A DNA stretch of 64,000 bases from Lentibacter algarum. GTDB lineage: Bacteria > Pseudomonadota > Alphaproteobacteria > Rhodobacterales > Rhodobacteraceae. Below the pieces are notes generated by a model. The model was not told the origin of the DNA. It did no database searches and saw only the letters and a program-made list of their open reading frames with translations. Shown piece by piece: positions 25,712 through 34,860 of this stretch; within the stretch, counting starts at the first letter, position 1, and every line of letters starts with the position of its first letter. Location: NCBI RefSeq assembly GCF_018860975.1, contig NZ_JAHKQI010000008.1:1-64000 (forward strand). Direction: 5' to 3'. A program made the position numbers and the translations under genes.

Positions 25712-26877
25712 TGGCTGAAGTTCTTACACCATTTGAGTTAATGGAAAAGCTGATCGGTTTTCCGACTGTCAGCCGTGATCCGAACACGGATCTGATTGAT
25801 TGGGTTGAGGGCTATCTGGCTTCACATGGCATCGAGAGCCATCGTCACTGGCGCGATGAAGCCAAGACCCATTGCGCGTTGTTTGCGCATGTCGGCCCGT
25901 GGGAAGAGGGCGGTGTTGTGCTTTCGGGCCACACCGATGTTGTGCCGATTGACGGGCAGCCCTGGACGACTGATGCTTTTACCGTAACCGAACGCGACGG
26001 CAAGTATTATGGCCGTGGCACCTGTGACATGAAAGGCTTTGACGCACTGGCGCTTTGGGCCTTGGTGGAAGCCAAACGGCGCGGTGTGACGCGGCCTTTG
26101 CAGATTGCTCTCAGTTACGACGAAGAAGTTGGCTGCACTGGTGCGCCCGCGATGATCGAAGCCATGCAAGGCGTATTGCCCAAAGCCGAGCTGGCCATCA
26201 TCGGCGAGCCGAGCATGCTTAAGGTGGTAAATGGTCACAAAGGCGGCGTTGGTGTGGCAACGCATATCGTGGGCTTTGAAGTTCACAGCTCGATCATGCA
26301 CACAGGCGTCAGCGCAGTCATGGAAGCTGCGAAACTGGTAGACTGGGCCAATCAGATGAACGCCGAGGTGATGGCCAAGAAACCGACCGAACTAGCAGCA
26401 ATGTTTGATCCGCCTTGGACCAACTCCCATGTCGGGACGATAACGGGTGGCACGGCCAACAACATCACCGCCAAAGACTGCCAGTTTATCATGGGCTTTC
26501 GTGTGGTTCCGGGGGAAAACAAGCAAGACTGGGTCGACCGCTATACCGCCCGCGCGCGTGAAGTTGAGGCCGGTATGCAGGCCATTCACCCAGAGGCGCG
26601 GATTGATCTAACCGGCTTCTTTGACGTGCCAGCGCTCAAACCCGAAAAGGAAGGTGCCGCCGAAGTGTTTACGCGGCGTGTGACGGGCGACAACGCCAGC
26701 CATGTTGTGAGCTACGGCACCGAGGCGGGGCAGTTTCAGGACGCCGGATACTCCGCCGTTGTTTGCGGCCCCGGTAGCATAGAGCAAGCGCACCAGCCTG
26801 ATGAGTTCATCACTATTGCCGAGTTCGAGAAGGGCCACCGCTTTATGGAGCGGTTGTTGGATGAGCTTGGTGCGTGA
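25711..26877 (+). CDS. ArgE-type M20 deacetylase (acetylornithine deacetylase-like)
   Basis: 388 aa zinc hydrolase of family M20A. Metal ligands are in LSGHTDVVP (His), GRGTCDMKG (Asp), and YDEEVGCTG (catalytic Glu and ligand Glu), with a C-terminal His in the PGSIEQAHQPDEF segment. ArgE removes acetate from N-acetylornithine, but in this setting, between a transporter ATPase and an FAD oxidoreductase, it may act on an imported N-acyl amino acid instead. Starts on the last base of the ATPase stop codon. Confidence 0.87.
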   Translation: MAEVLTPFELMEKLIGFPTVSRDPNTDLIDWVEGYLASHGIESHRHWRDEAKTHCALFAHVGPWEEGGVVLSGHTDVVPIDGQPWTTDAFTVTERDGKYYGRGTCDMKGFDALALWALVEAKRRGVTRPLQIALSYDEEVGCTGAPAMIEAMQGVLPKAELAIIGEPSMLKVVNGHKGGVGVATHIVGFEVHSSIMHTGVSAVMEAAKLVDWANQMNAEVMAKKPTELAAMFDPPWTNSHVGTITGGTANNITAKDCQFIMGFRVVPGENKQDWVDRYTARAREVEAGMQAIHPEARIDLTGFFDVPALKPEKEGAAEVFTRRVTGDNASHVVSYGTEAGQFQDAGYSAVVCGPGSIEQAHQPDEFITIAEFEKGHRFMERLLDELGA

Positions 26878-28214
26878 TGGGTATCCCGCTTGGGCTTGAG
26901 CATGCTTGCGAGCATGTAAACGCACTGTCTGATGAGGCCGATGTGGTGATCATCGGTGGTGGAATTATAGGTGTTTGCACCGCGTATTACCTTGCAAAAC
27001 AAGGGCTTAAGCCGCTTTTGCTTGAGAAGGGACGTGTTGCTGCCGAGCAAAGCGCGCGCAATTGGGGCTGGATCAGGAAGACGGCCCGCGACTATGCCGA
27101 GCTTCCGATTGTGATTGAAGCACAGCAGCTTTGGGAAGAGCTGGCTGAGGAGTGTGACACCGACATTGGCGTGAAACGCGCAGGCGTTACCTTTTTGCCC
27201 GAGAGCGAAAAGCAGCTTGCTGACTATGAAGCATGGCAACGTGATTTTGGCGCTGTGGCTGGCACCGAAATGCTGAGTGCGGTGCAGGTGCGTGCGATGT
27301 TCCCTGATGCCATTAACCCGTGGCGCGGGGCGATGCACACGAGCGATGATATGGTCGCCGAGCCGTTTGTTGCGGTGCCTGCGATCGCGTGCGCGGCGGT
27401 GAAGCTTGGCGCTGTCATTCGTGAGGGTTGCGCCGTGCGCGGGCTTGAGCGGGCAGGCGGCGCGGTGAGCGGCGTGGTGACAGAGGCGGGAGCTGTCAAA
27501 ACCTCGCGAGTGTTGGTCGCGGCGGGGGCCTGGTCTTCGCTGTTTTTGCGGCGGGAGGGACTCAGCATCCCGCAGCTTTCGGTGCGCTCGAACGTGATGC
27601 ACACCAAACCGATGCCAAATTTTTTTGACGGAGCCGCAGGCGAGGACAACATGGCCTTTCGTCGCCGCGCAGACGGCGGCTATACGATGGCGTCGCTCGG
27701 GTTTAACGAGCTTTGGATCGGGCCGGATGCCTTTCGGGCTTTGCCATACTATCGGCAGCTGCTTTTGGGTGGGTCGTTCCCGATCAAGCCACGGTTTGGC
27801 GCGCCAAAGGGCTGGCCTGACAGTTGGACGACAAAGCGCAATTGGAAACTAGACGAAGAGAGCCCGTTCGAGCGCCTTCGGGTGCTTGACCCCGAGCCAA
27901 ACCACGCAGCGCTTGACCGGATGCTGGGCAAGTTTGCCGAGCGTTTCCCGAGTGTTGGCAAGCCTGTTGAAGCGCGTAGATGGGCGGGGATGATTGATGC
28001 GATGCCTGATGTCGTGCCGATTGTTGATACTGCGCCGATAGAGGGCCTGACCATTTGCACCGGAATGTGCGGGCATGGCTTTGGCATCGGGCCTGCGTTC
28101 GGGCGGATCATGGCCGACATGATCGCGGGGCGTGAGATTGACCACGATCTAAGCCGCTTTGCGCTTGCGCGTTTTGATACATATGCGAAGCTCGAGCTTG
28201 GACCTGACGTTTAG
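26877..28214 (+). CDS. FAD-dependent amino-acid/amine oxidoreductase (DAO family)
   Basis: 445 aa. N-terminal dinucleotide fold VVIIGGGIIGVCTAYYLAKQG (about 21-41), then EKGRVAAEQSARNWGWIRK where flavin attaches in this group, and a C-terminal GMCGHGFGIGPAFGRIMADM. The RNWGWIRKT variant is seen in opine and D-amino-acid dehydrogenase-like proteins. The substrate is probably an amino acid or secondary amine released by the neighbouring hydrolases. The ATG at 26877 shares its A with the preceding TGA; a GTG just before it is possible. Confidence 0.85.
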   Translation: MGIPLGLEHACEHVNALSDEADVVIIGGGIIGVCTAYYLAKQGLKPLLLEKGRVAAEQSARNWGWIRKTARDYAELPIVIEAQQLWEELAEECDTDIGVKRAGVTFLPESEKQLADYEAWQRDFGAVAGTEMLSAVQVRAMFPDAINPWRGAMHTSDDMVAEPFVAVPAIACAAVKLGAVIREGCAVRGLERAGGAVSGVVTEAGAVKTSRVLVAAGAWSSLFLRREGLSIPQLSVRSNVMHTKPMPNFFDGAAGEDNMAFRRRADGGYTMASLGFNELWIGPDAFRALPYYRQLLLGGSFPIKPRFGAPKGWPDSWTTKRNWKLDEESPFERLRVLDPEPNHAALDRMLGKFAERFPSVGKPVEARRWAGMIDAMPDVVPIVDTAPIEGLTICTGMCGHGFGIGPAFGRIMADMIAGREIDHDLSRFALARFDTYAKLELGPDV

Positions 28215-28223
28215 GAGAACTCC

Positions 28224-29393
28224 ATGCCCGTTCAAAACCGCTTTGCCGAATTTGCCGATGAACTCACCGAATGGCGACGGGATATTCACCGCCACCCCGA
28301 GATCCGGTTTGAAGAGAACCGCACTGCGGCCTTTGTGGCCGAGCGGTTGCAGGCCTTTGGCTGCGACGAGGTTGTGACTGGCTTTGCCAAGACGGGCGTC
28401 GTTGCTGTGATCAAGGGCCGCGAGACGGGCTCAGGCCGCACTTTGGGCTTTCGCGCTGACATGGACGCGCTGCCGATAACGGAAGCCACGGGACTTGATT
28501 ATGCCTCTGAGAACGCAGGGAAAATGCACGCTTGCGGCCATGATGGGCATACTACGATGTTGCTTGGTGCGGCGAAATACCTCGCAGAGACGCGCAATTT
28601 TGACGGCACGATTGTGCTGATTTTTCAGCCTGCTGAAGAGGGCGGCGGCGGGGCGCGGCTGATGCTCGAAGAGGGGCTTGTCGACACCTTCGGCATTGAT
28701 GAGTTTTATGGCATGCACAATTGGCCGGGCATCGAGGCGGGGCAGTTTGCGGTGCTCGAAGGCCCGTTGATGTCGGCGGCCGGTGGATTTTCCATCACCG
28801 TGAAGGGCAAGGGCGGACATGGGGCGATGCCGCATATGTCAGTCGATACTTCGCTGGCGGCGAGCAACATTGTACTGGCGTTACAGTCAATCGTTGCGCG
28901 CAATGTGAACCCGCTGAGATCGGCCGTGATCTCGATTTGTGGAATGCGCAGCGATACTGACACATACAATGTGATCCCTGATACGGTGGAGCTTAAAGGC
29001 ACTTTGCGTTTCTTTGATAAGGATGTTGGCAAGCTTATGCTTGAGCGCATGGAGGCGGTTGTTTCCAACACCGCTGCGGCTTACGGCGCGGTCGCAACTA
29101 TTGATCATCTCGATGGCGGCGTTGGCCCGACAGTGAACGATGTGCAAGCCGCTGGCCATGCGGCTGTTGCAGCCCGGGCGGTGACGGGGCAGGAGCCTGT
29201 GGTGATCGACCCGGTGATGCCAGCTGAAGACTTCTCGGAAATGCTGGAAGCCAAACCAGGCTGTTATGTCTTCATTGGCAACGGCCCGAGTGCCGATTTG
29301 CACAATCCGCATTACAACTTTAACGACGAGATTTTGCCTGTAGGAGCCAGCTGGTTTGCTACGATGGCCGAAACACGAATGTCCCTCAAGTAA
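28224..29393 (+). CDS. M20D amidohydrolase (hippurate/N-acyl-amino-acid hydrolase-like), first copy
   Basis: 389 aa. Metal-site motifs HACGHDGH (about 102-109), PAEEGGGGA (catalytic Glu), and YGMHNWPG. Family enzymes cleave N-acyl amino acids such as hippurate, N-acetyl-L-amino acids or IAA conjugates. Preceded by TAGGAG. It is a close paralogue of the next gene, from MPVQNRFAE onward. The GGG-rich PAEEGGGG segment is shared. Confidence 0.92.
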   Translation: MPVQNRFAEFADELTEWRRDIHRHPEIRFEENRTAAFVAERLQAFGCDEVVTGFAKTGVVAVIKGRETGSGRTLGFRADMDALPITEATGLDYASENAGKMHACGHDGHTTMLLGAAKYLAETRNFDGTIVLIFQPAEEGGGGARLMLEEGLVDTFGIDEFYGMHNWPGIEAGQFAVLEGPLMSAAGGFSITVKGKGGHGAMPHMSVDTSLAASNIVLALQSIVARNVNPLRSAVISICGMRSDTDTYNVIPDTVELKGTLRFFDKDVGKLMLERMEAVVSNTAAAYGAVATIDHLDGGVGPTVNDVQAAGHAAVAARAVTGQEPVVIDPVMPAEDFSEMLEAKPGCYVFIGNGPSADLHNPHYNFNDEILPVGASWFATMAETRMSLK

Positions 29394-29403
29394 GGAGAAA
29401 ACC

Positions 29404-30567
29404 ATGCCTGTTAAGAACCGATTTGCCGAATTGCACGATGATGTCACCGCGTGGCGCCGCGATATTCATCAGCACCCCGAGATATTGTTTGAAACGCACC
29501 GGACATCCGCTTTGGTCGCTGAAAAGTTGCGCGAGTTTGGCTGTGACGAGGTTGTCGAGGGCATCGGTCGCACGGGTGTTGTTGGGGTGATCAAGGGCAA
29601 CACGGATACGGCTGGCAAGGTGATCGGCCTGCGCGCAGACATGGATGCGCTGCCGATGACCGAGGTGACGGGCCTGCCGTATGCCTCCAAGACCGAGAAC
29701 GCGATGCATGCTTGTGGCCATGACGGGCACACGGCGATGTTGCTTGGCGCGGCGCAGTATTTGGCCGAGACACGCAATTTTGACGGCACCGCTGTGGTGA
29801 TCTTTCAGCCAGCCGAAGAGGGCGGCGGCGGTGGACGCGAGATGTGTGAAGACGGCATGATGGAGCGTTTCGGCATTCAGGAAGTTTACGGCATGCACAA
29901 CTGGCCGGGGATGAAAACCGGAGAGTTTGCCATCCGGTCGGGGCCGTTTTTTGCGGCGACTGATATCTTTACGGTTGAGTTAACAGGCCTTGGCGGACAT
30001 GCGGCGAAACCGCATGAAACCATCGACACCACGGTGATGGCTTCGCAAGTTGTTCTGGCCTTGCAAACCATAGCCAGCCGTAACGCCGACCCGATTGACC
30101 GCGTGGTGGTTTCGGTGACGTCTTTTGAGACCTCATCCAAAGCGTTTAACGTCATACCTTCAGGTGTGACGCTCAAAGGCACGGTGCGCACGATGAGCCC
30201 CGAGATGCGCGACCTTGCAGAGAAGCGAATTGGTGAGATTTGCACGGGTATTGCCAGCACCTTTGGCGGCACGGCTGTGCTTGATTACACCCGCAACTAC
30301 CCTGTGATGGACAACCACGCAGAGCAAACAGCATTTGCGGCCGAGGTTGCCAAATCAGTTTCGGGTGCATGTGAGGAGGCGCCGCTGGTAATGGGCGGCG
30401 AGGACTTTGCCTTCATGCTGGAAGCGCGGCCCGGTGCTTACATTTTGATGGGCAACGGTGACAGCGCGATGGTGCACAACCCGGAATACAACTTCAATGA
30501 TGAAGCTATTCCGGCGGGCTGTAGCTGGTGGGCCGGAATTGTCGAGCAACGCATGCCTGCGGGCTAA
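29404..30567 (+). CDS. M20D amidohydrolase, second copy
   Basis: 387 aa from the ATG preceded by AAGGAG. Motifs HACGHDGH, PAEEGGGGG and YGMHNWPG match the first copy. By eye well over half of aligned residues are identical, with the main differences around the substrate-lid region (about 185-300). So both should be active, and divergence of acyl or side-chain preference is likely. Last gene of the rightward transporter-linked operon. Confidence 0.92.
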   Translation: MPVKNRFAELHDDVTAWRRDIHQHPEILFETHRTSALVAEKLREFGCDEVVEGIGRTGVVGVIKGNTDTAGKVIGLRADMDALPMTEVTGLPYASKTENAMHACGHDGHTAMLLGAAQYLAETRNFDGTAVVIFQPAEEGGGGGREMCEDGMMERFGIQEVYGMHNWPGMKTGEFAIRSGPFFAATDIFTVELTGLGGHAAKPHETIDTTVMASQVVLALQTIASRNADPIDRVVVSVTSFETSSKAFNVIPSGVTLKGTVRTMSPEMRDLAEKRIGEICTGIASTFGGTAVLDYTRNYPVMDNHAEQTAFAAEVAKSVSGACEEAPLVMGGEDFAFMLEARPGAYILMGNGDSAMVHNPEYNFNDEAIPAGCSWWAGIVEQRMPAG

Positions 30568-30605
30568 GGCTTGTGGCCTGCGGCTTGCAAGGGTAGAGCG
30601 GGTTT

Positions 30606-31742
30606 ATGAAGAAGCTCCGCACTATAGCCTATCTGGCTGAGCCACACACTGAAAAAACGGCGTTCTTTAGGGCGGTCGGCGAGGCTGTTGGGGTGTCAAA
30701 ACGCTTGCCGACTTGGCCTTTGTCGCTGCGTGGTTTTGCCCAGACGCAAGTGCGCGCCGAGGCGGCTTTGGCGCGGGCCAAAAAGCAACCAAAGAGTGCT
30801 TTAGGGCGGTGGCTGAAGCTGGCGTTTCTCAAGGCCCGTTACAATTGGGCCCGGCGTTACTTTGAAGCACACCCAGAGGAGATCGCGCTCTGTTGGCAGG
30901 GGCTAACCGGCACGCGGCGCGCTTTTATGGAAGGCGCGCGTGACGCGGGTGCGCAGCGGTTGTTTGCGGAGCTTGCGCCTTTGCCGGGACGGTTGACGCT
31001 TGATTCCGAGGGTGTGAATGCCGAAAGTTCGGTGCCGCGGGAGGTTGCGTTTTATGGTGCGGTCGAGGCAGACCAAGCGCTGTTAGCTGCCCTAAAAGAC
31101 CAGTTTGAAGCGCGGGCGCCACGGCGAGCGGATGTTGGGCAAGGCAAGGGAAGTTTTTCCAGCAAAGACAGGTTCTTATTTGTGCCTCTTCAAGTGCATG
31201 ACGATAGCCAGCTGGTGCTTTTTGCGGGTTGGTGCGGCGGGCTTGAGGGCTTTCTTGCGGCCTTGGCGGAAGCCTCGAAAAGCTTGCCGGAAGGCTGGCA
31301 CTTGCGGCTTAAAGAACACCCGAGTGCGAAGCGGGCTTTCACTGAGGACATCAAGGCGCATATCGCGGCGGGGGCGCGGCTTGTGCTGGACAATGACACC
31401 GACAGTTTTGCGCAGGTTGCCGCGAGCCAAGGGGTGGTGACAGTGAATTCGTCGATGGGGCTACAGGCGATGTTTTTTGACAAGCCGGTGGTGCTGACGG
31501 GGCAAGCTTTTTGGGCGCTTAACGGCGTTGCTAACAAGGCTGCGAACCAAGTTGAACTGACAAAAGCCTGTGCTGATGCTGCGGGTTTGAGTTTTGACAG
31601 TGAGCTGCGCGCGCGATTTTTGACATGGCTGGCGCGCGAGTATTACATCGGCTTTGAGGGGACGACCCTTGCCGAGCCGAAGCAAGTGATGCGGCTGATT
31701 AAGACAGTAGAACGGAATATAGATGCCCAACAGTCACTTTAG
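30606..31742 (+). CDS. Capsule polysaccharide biosynthesis protein (KpsS/KpsC-type, Capsule_synth)
   Basis: 378 aa, no membrane segment. Core pattern of the family: LAPLPGRLTLDSEGVNAES (glycosyl-acceptor/phosphatidylglycerol linker region), FLFVPLQVHDDSQLVLFAGW (about 190-209), HLRLKEHPSAK (about 236-246), and VVTVNSSMGLQAMFFDKPVV (about 278-297). KpsC/KpsS proteins are beta-Kdo transferases that build the poly-Kdo linker for capsule export. No kpsM, T, D or E is nearby, so it may tailor a surface glycan made elsewhere. Its end overlaps the sulfotransferase start by 20 bp. Confidence 0.8.
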   Translation: MKKLRTIAYLAEPHTEKTAFFRAVGEAVGVSKRLPTWPLSLRGFAQTQVRAEAALARAKKQPKSALGRWLKLAFLKARYNWARRYFEAHPEEIALCWQGLTGTRRAFMEGARDAGAQRLFAELAPLPGRLTLDSEGVNAESSVPREVAFYGAVEADQALLAALKDQFEARAPRRADVGQGKGSFSSKDRFLFVPLQVHDDSQLVLFAGWCGGLEGFLAALAEASKSLPEGWHLRLKEHPSAKRAFTEDIKAHIAAGARLVLDNDTDSFAQVAASQGVVTVNSSMGLQAMFFDKPVVLTGQAFWALNGVANKAANQVELTKACADAAGLSFDSELRARFLTWLAREYYIGFEGTTLAEPKQVMRLIKTVERNIDAQQSL

Positions 31743-32505
31743 TTTGTTCAAGACGTTTGTTGACCGCGAGAGACATGTCGCGATGGTGCTTAACCCGAAG
31801 GTTCTGACCACCTTTACGCGACGTTTCTTGAGTGAAGGTTTTGCTGAGTTTCATGGACGAGCCGACCCGTCTGAGGGACGCTACAGGCTCGTCAAAAATG
31901 CAAGGCGCTTTCCGATGGCACGGTTGCGCGACTATTGGCACTTTCGCAATCACCACTCTGATTACGCGATTTATGCCTTTGTCCGAAATCCCTATGCGCG
32001 CGTGTTTTCGGGCTGGAAAGATAAGTTCTACGACGGACACAAGGGCTCTGAAGACGGGCGGCTCGCAGGTTATCCGCGCTCAATGCGGCGCGGAGAGTTA
32101 AAGGCAGCACGAGCGTTTTGTGCGGCCCACGGCCTTGAGGGAGCTGTAGAGGGAACTCTGGTGCCGTTTGGCAGTTTTGTGCCGTATTTCTCCGCGCAAC
32201 AACCGGGCCAACGCAACCAGCACTGGGACCTTCAAACTCTTGTTCTGCAACAGCCGGAGTTCAAGCTTGCAGGGGCATTTCTGATGGAAAGTCAGCTTGA
32301 AGAGGCTATCAAAACCATCGCGAGGGTGCTTGAATTTGATGAAGATTGGGCGGTTTCGCGACTAAAGAAGAAAGAGAATGTTTCTTCAAACTGGCCAGGT
32401 GATCACCCGATGACAGAGGGTGTTGCAGAGCAAGTTTACAAGGCCTGTAAGCCGGATTTTGACGTTTTTGGCTATCGCAAGGACAGTTATACATCGCTTT
32501 GGTAG
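31723..32505 (+). CDS. Polysaccharide sulfotransferase (sulfotransferase family 2)
   Basis: 260 aa, soluble. FVRNPYARVFSGWKDKF (residues 86-102) is the 3'-phosphate-binding motif for PAPS, with the invariant Arg and Ser. NQHWDLQT (165-172) parallels the EHW-P-Q motif of chondroitin/dermatan sulfotransferases. The 5' loop, NPKVLTTFTRRFL at 24-36, keeps the position but has no Cys. It would put sulfate on a surface polysaccharide. Translation is coupled to the capsule gene by a 20-bp overlap. Few bacterial capsule genes are paired this way. Confidence 0.78.
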   Translation: MPNSHFSLFKTFVDRERHVAMVLNPKVLTTFTRRFLSEGFAEFHGRADPSEGRYRLVKNARRFPMARLRDYWHFRNHHSDYAIYAFVRNPYARVFSGWKDKFYDGHKGSEDGRLAGYPRSMRRGELKAARAFCAAHGLEGAVEGTLVPFGSFVPYFSAQQPGQRNQHWDLQTLVLQQPEFKLAGAFLMESQLEEAIKTIARVLEFDEDWAVSRLKKKENVSSNWPGDHPMTEGVAEQVYKACKPDFDVFGYRKDSYTSLW

Positions 32506-32520
32506 TTGCTATTGGTCTGA

Positions 32521-33765
32521 CTAAATTGTTTTCAGCAATGGTAAGAGTAAGTCGCGGGTTTTTTCGACGGAGTTGGCGTGCTTACGTGCGCTCCAGGTGT
32601 TTGGCGCTTCTGGCGTGTTGAAATGGGCGCAGATTTGCTTGGCGAGATCGGCGCTGCCTGTCACCACGCTGGCGCTGTTCTGGCTGTGTAGCTCGGCGTA
32701 GGCGTCAACAAAGTTGCCCACATTCGGGCCATGCAAAACAAACACGCCAGCATGTGCAGGTTCATAGGGCGTGTGCCCGCCTTGCTGCCCGAAAGAGCCG
32801 CCAAGAAATGCAATGCCGACGGTTTGAAACACGGCATCGGCCTCACCAATAGTGTCAACAAGGTAGATCGCGGTGTCATGCGTTGGCGCTTGTTTTAGCG
32901 AGCGCTGTGCCAGCGGTAGGTTGGTTGCTTCCCGGATGGCTTCGGCACGCTCGGGGTGTCTGGGAAGCCAGAAGAGCAGTGCATCGGGAAAGCGCGATAG
33001 AACCTCGGCATGTGCGCAAAGAACATTGGCTTCGTCAGCGGCATGGGTGCTGACGGCGGCCCACGCGGGGCGGTTGCCGACGGTATCTTTGAAGTGCTGA
33101 AGAACCTCGGCGGACGGCTTGGCCATGGCGGGCGCGGCTTTGAGGTTTCCTATGGAATGCACCTGCTCGGGGGCAAAGCCCTGCGCGAGAAAGCCCTCGC
33201 GCACGCTGTCACTTTGGCAGCTGATGAGGTTGAAAGGCGCAAGCAGGGCTTGAAACGTGCGTTTGAAGCGGGCGCGCGAGCGAGAAGGACGGGCATTGAC
33301 TAAGGCTGTCGGAGTGTTTTGCGCGGCCAGAGCAGCGCTCATACGCGGCCAGATGTCGCCTTCGACGAAGACGGCGAGGTCTGGCTGCCAGGTGGCAAGG
33401 AACCGTGAGACGCTGGTTTGGGTGTCGATCGGAGCGAACTGGTGCAGCGTGCCCTCAGGCAGTGCCTCGGTCACGCGCGCTGCGCCTGTTTGGGTTGTAG
33501 TGGTAACCAGGAGCGTCGCGTGTTCGCAGAGCAGCGAAGCGAGGGCCGCGATGGATTGCACCTCGCCGACAGAGGCCGCGTGCACCCAGATGAGCTTGCC
33601 TTGCGGGCGGGGCAATGTCGCGCGGCCAAAGCGCTCGGCGCGGCGGTGTTTGGGCGCAGCTTGTTTATCATGCGCTTTACGGGCGATGCGGCGCAGTAGC
33701 CAGGGGGCCAATGCAGAGAAGATAAAATATGCTTTGAGCAGAGCTGTTGACTTGACCGTCGACAT
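32521..33765 (-). CDS. waaA: 3-deoxy-D-manno-octulosonic acid transferase (lipid A Kdo transferase)
   Basis: 414 aa GT-B enzyme, inner-membrane attached by the N-terminal hydrophobic segment (about 8-24). Visible: LIWVHAASVGEVQSIAAL (about 58-75), VEGDIWPRM (about 134-142), and the C-terminal donor site FLGGSFGQQGGHTPYEPAHAG (about 320-340). It adds Kdo to the lipid A precursor. The two-base gap behind moaA (TA..TG) suggests co-transcription by chance of packing rather than shared function. Confidence 0.93.
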   Translation of the reverse strand: MSTVKSTALLKAYFIFSALAPWLLRRIARKAHDKQAAPKHRRAERFGRATLPRPQGKLIWVHAASVGEVQSIAALASLLCEHATLLVTTTTQTGAARVTEALPEGTLHQFAPIDTQTSVSRFLATWQPDLAVFVEGDIWPRMSAALAAQNTPTALVNARPSRSRARFKRTFQALLAPFNLISCQSDSVREGFLAQGFAPEQVHSIGNLKAAPAMAKPSAEVLQHFKDTVGNRPAWAAVSTHAADEANVLCAHAEVLSRFPDALLFWLPRHPERAEAIREATNLPLAQRSLKQAPTHDTAIYLVDTIGEADAVFQTVGIAFLGGSFGQQGGHTPYEPAHAGVFVLHGPNVGNFVDAYAELHSQNSASVVTGSADLAKQICAHFNTPEAPNTWSARKHANSVEKTRDLLLPLLKTI

Positions 33766-33767
33766 GC

Positions 33768-34775
33768 TTAGCCGCCTGTGTGGCTCATGTGGCGCGACAT
33801 TTGTCCGCCGACGTTTTGGCGTGAATAGTCAAAGTCGTGGCCCTTGGGTTTGCGCGAGATGGCGTCACGGATCGCGGCATCAAGCGGGGTTGTGCTGTCG
33901 GGGTTGGCCCGCAGAGGTGCACGCAAATCAGCGTTGTCTTCCTGGCCGAGGCACATGAACAGCTCACCGGTGCAGGTGAGGCGCACGCGGTTGCAACTTT
34001 CACAGAAGTTATGTGTCAGCGGGGTGATAAAACCGATCTTCTGGCCGGTTTCTTCAAGCTTCACGTAGCGAGCAGGGCCGCCTGTGCGCTCGGGGAGGTC
34101 TGTGAGCGTGAAGCGCTCGGCAAGGCGGGCGCGCAGATCTTCCAGCGGCCAGTATTGGTCGATGCGGTCTTCATTGCCGATGTCGCCCATAGGCATAACT
34201 TCGATAAAGGTGAGGTCCATATCTTCTTGAGCGCACCAGTCGGCGATGCTGAACAGCTCATCTTCGTTGAAGCCCTTGAGCGCCACCACGTTGATCTTGA
34301 CCCGCAGGCCGGCGTTGCGGGCAGCGTCAATGCCTTTGAGCACTTGCGGCAAGCGGCCCCAACGGGTGATGTCGGCAAATTTTTTCTCATCGAGTGTGTC
34401 GAGTGAGATATTGATGCGACGCACACCGGCGGCATGCAGATCCTTGGCAAAGCGGTGCAGTTGGCTGCCGTTGGTTGTCAGGGTCAGCTCTTTGAGATCG
34501 CCGCTGTCAAGATGCCGCGACATGCTGTTAAAAAAGGTCATGATATCGCGGCGCACCAAAGGCTCGCCGCCGGTGATGCGCAGCTTTTCAACGCCGAGGC
34601 CAACGAAGGTTGAGCACATGCGATCAAGCTCTTCGAGTGTCAGGAGTTCTTTCTTGGGCAAGAAATTCATGTTCTCGGACATGCAATAGACACAGCGAAA
34701 GTCACACCTGTCTGTCACGGAGACACGCAGGTATGAGATCGGGCGCATAAACGGGTCGATGAGCGGTGTTGTCAT
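33768..34775 (-). CDS. moaA: GTP 3',8-cyclase MoaA
   Basis: 335 aa radical-SAM enzyme that starts molybdenum cofactor synthesis. N-terminal 4Fe-4S site C24-x3-C28-x2-C31 (CDFRCVYC), C-terminal second cluster in [15 protein letters not shown], and the functional C-terminal double Gly (SHTGG). Start: ATG 34775, which gives the usual short lead of about 23 residues before the first Cys; a start 12 codons upstream is less family-like. The gene precedes waaA by two bases. Confidence 0.96.
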   Translation of the reverse strand: MTTPLIDPFMRPISYLRVSVTDRCDFRCVYCMSENMNFLPKKELLTLEELDRMCSTFVGLGVEKLRITGGEPLVRRDIMTFFNSMSRHLDSGDLKELTLTTNGSQLHRFAKDLHAAGVRRINISLDTLDEKKFADITRWGRLPQVLKGIDAARNAGLRVKINVVALKGFNEDELFSIADWCAQEDMDLTFIEVMPMGDIGNEDRIDQYWPLEDLRARLAERFTLTDLPERTGGPARYVKLEETGQKIGFITPLTHNFCESCNRVRLTCTGELFMCLGQEDNADLRAPLRANPDSTTPLDAAIRDAISRKPKGHDFDYSRQNVGGQMSRHMSHTGG

Positions 34776-34860
34776 GCCAAAACAGTTAAGTGCTGCGCAG
34801 GGGCGGGGCAAGGGTGTTTCTTACTGGCAAAGGGCGTGCCGTGCGATTAACTTGTTTTAC

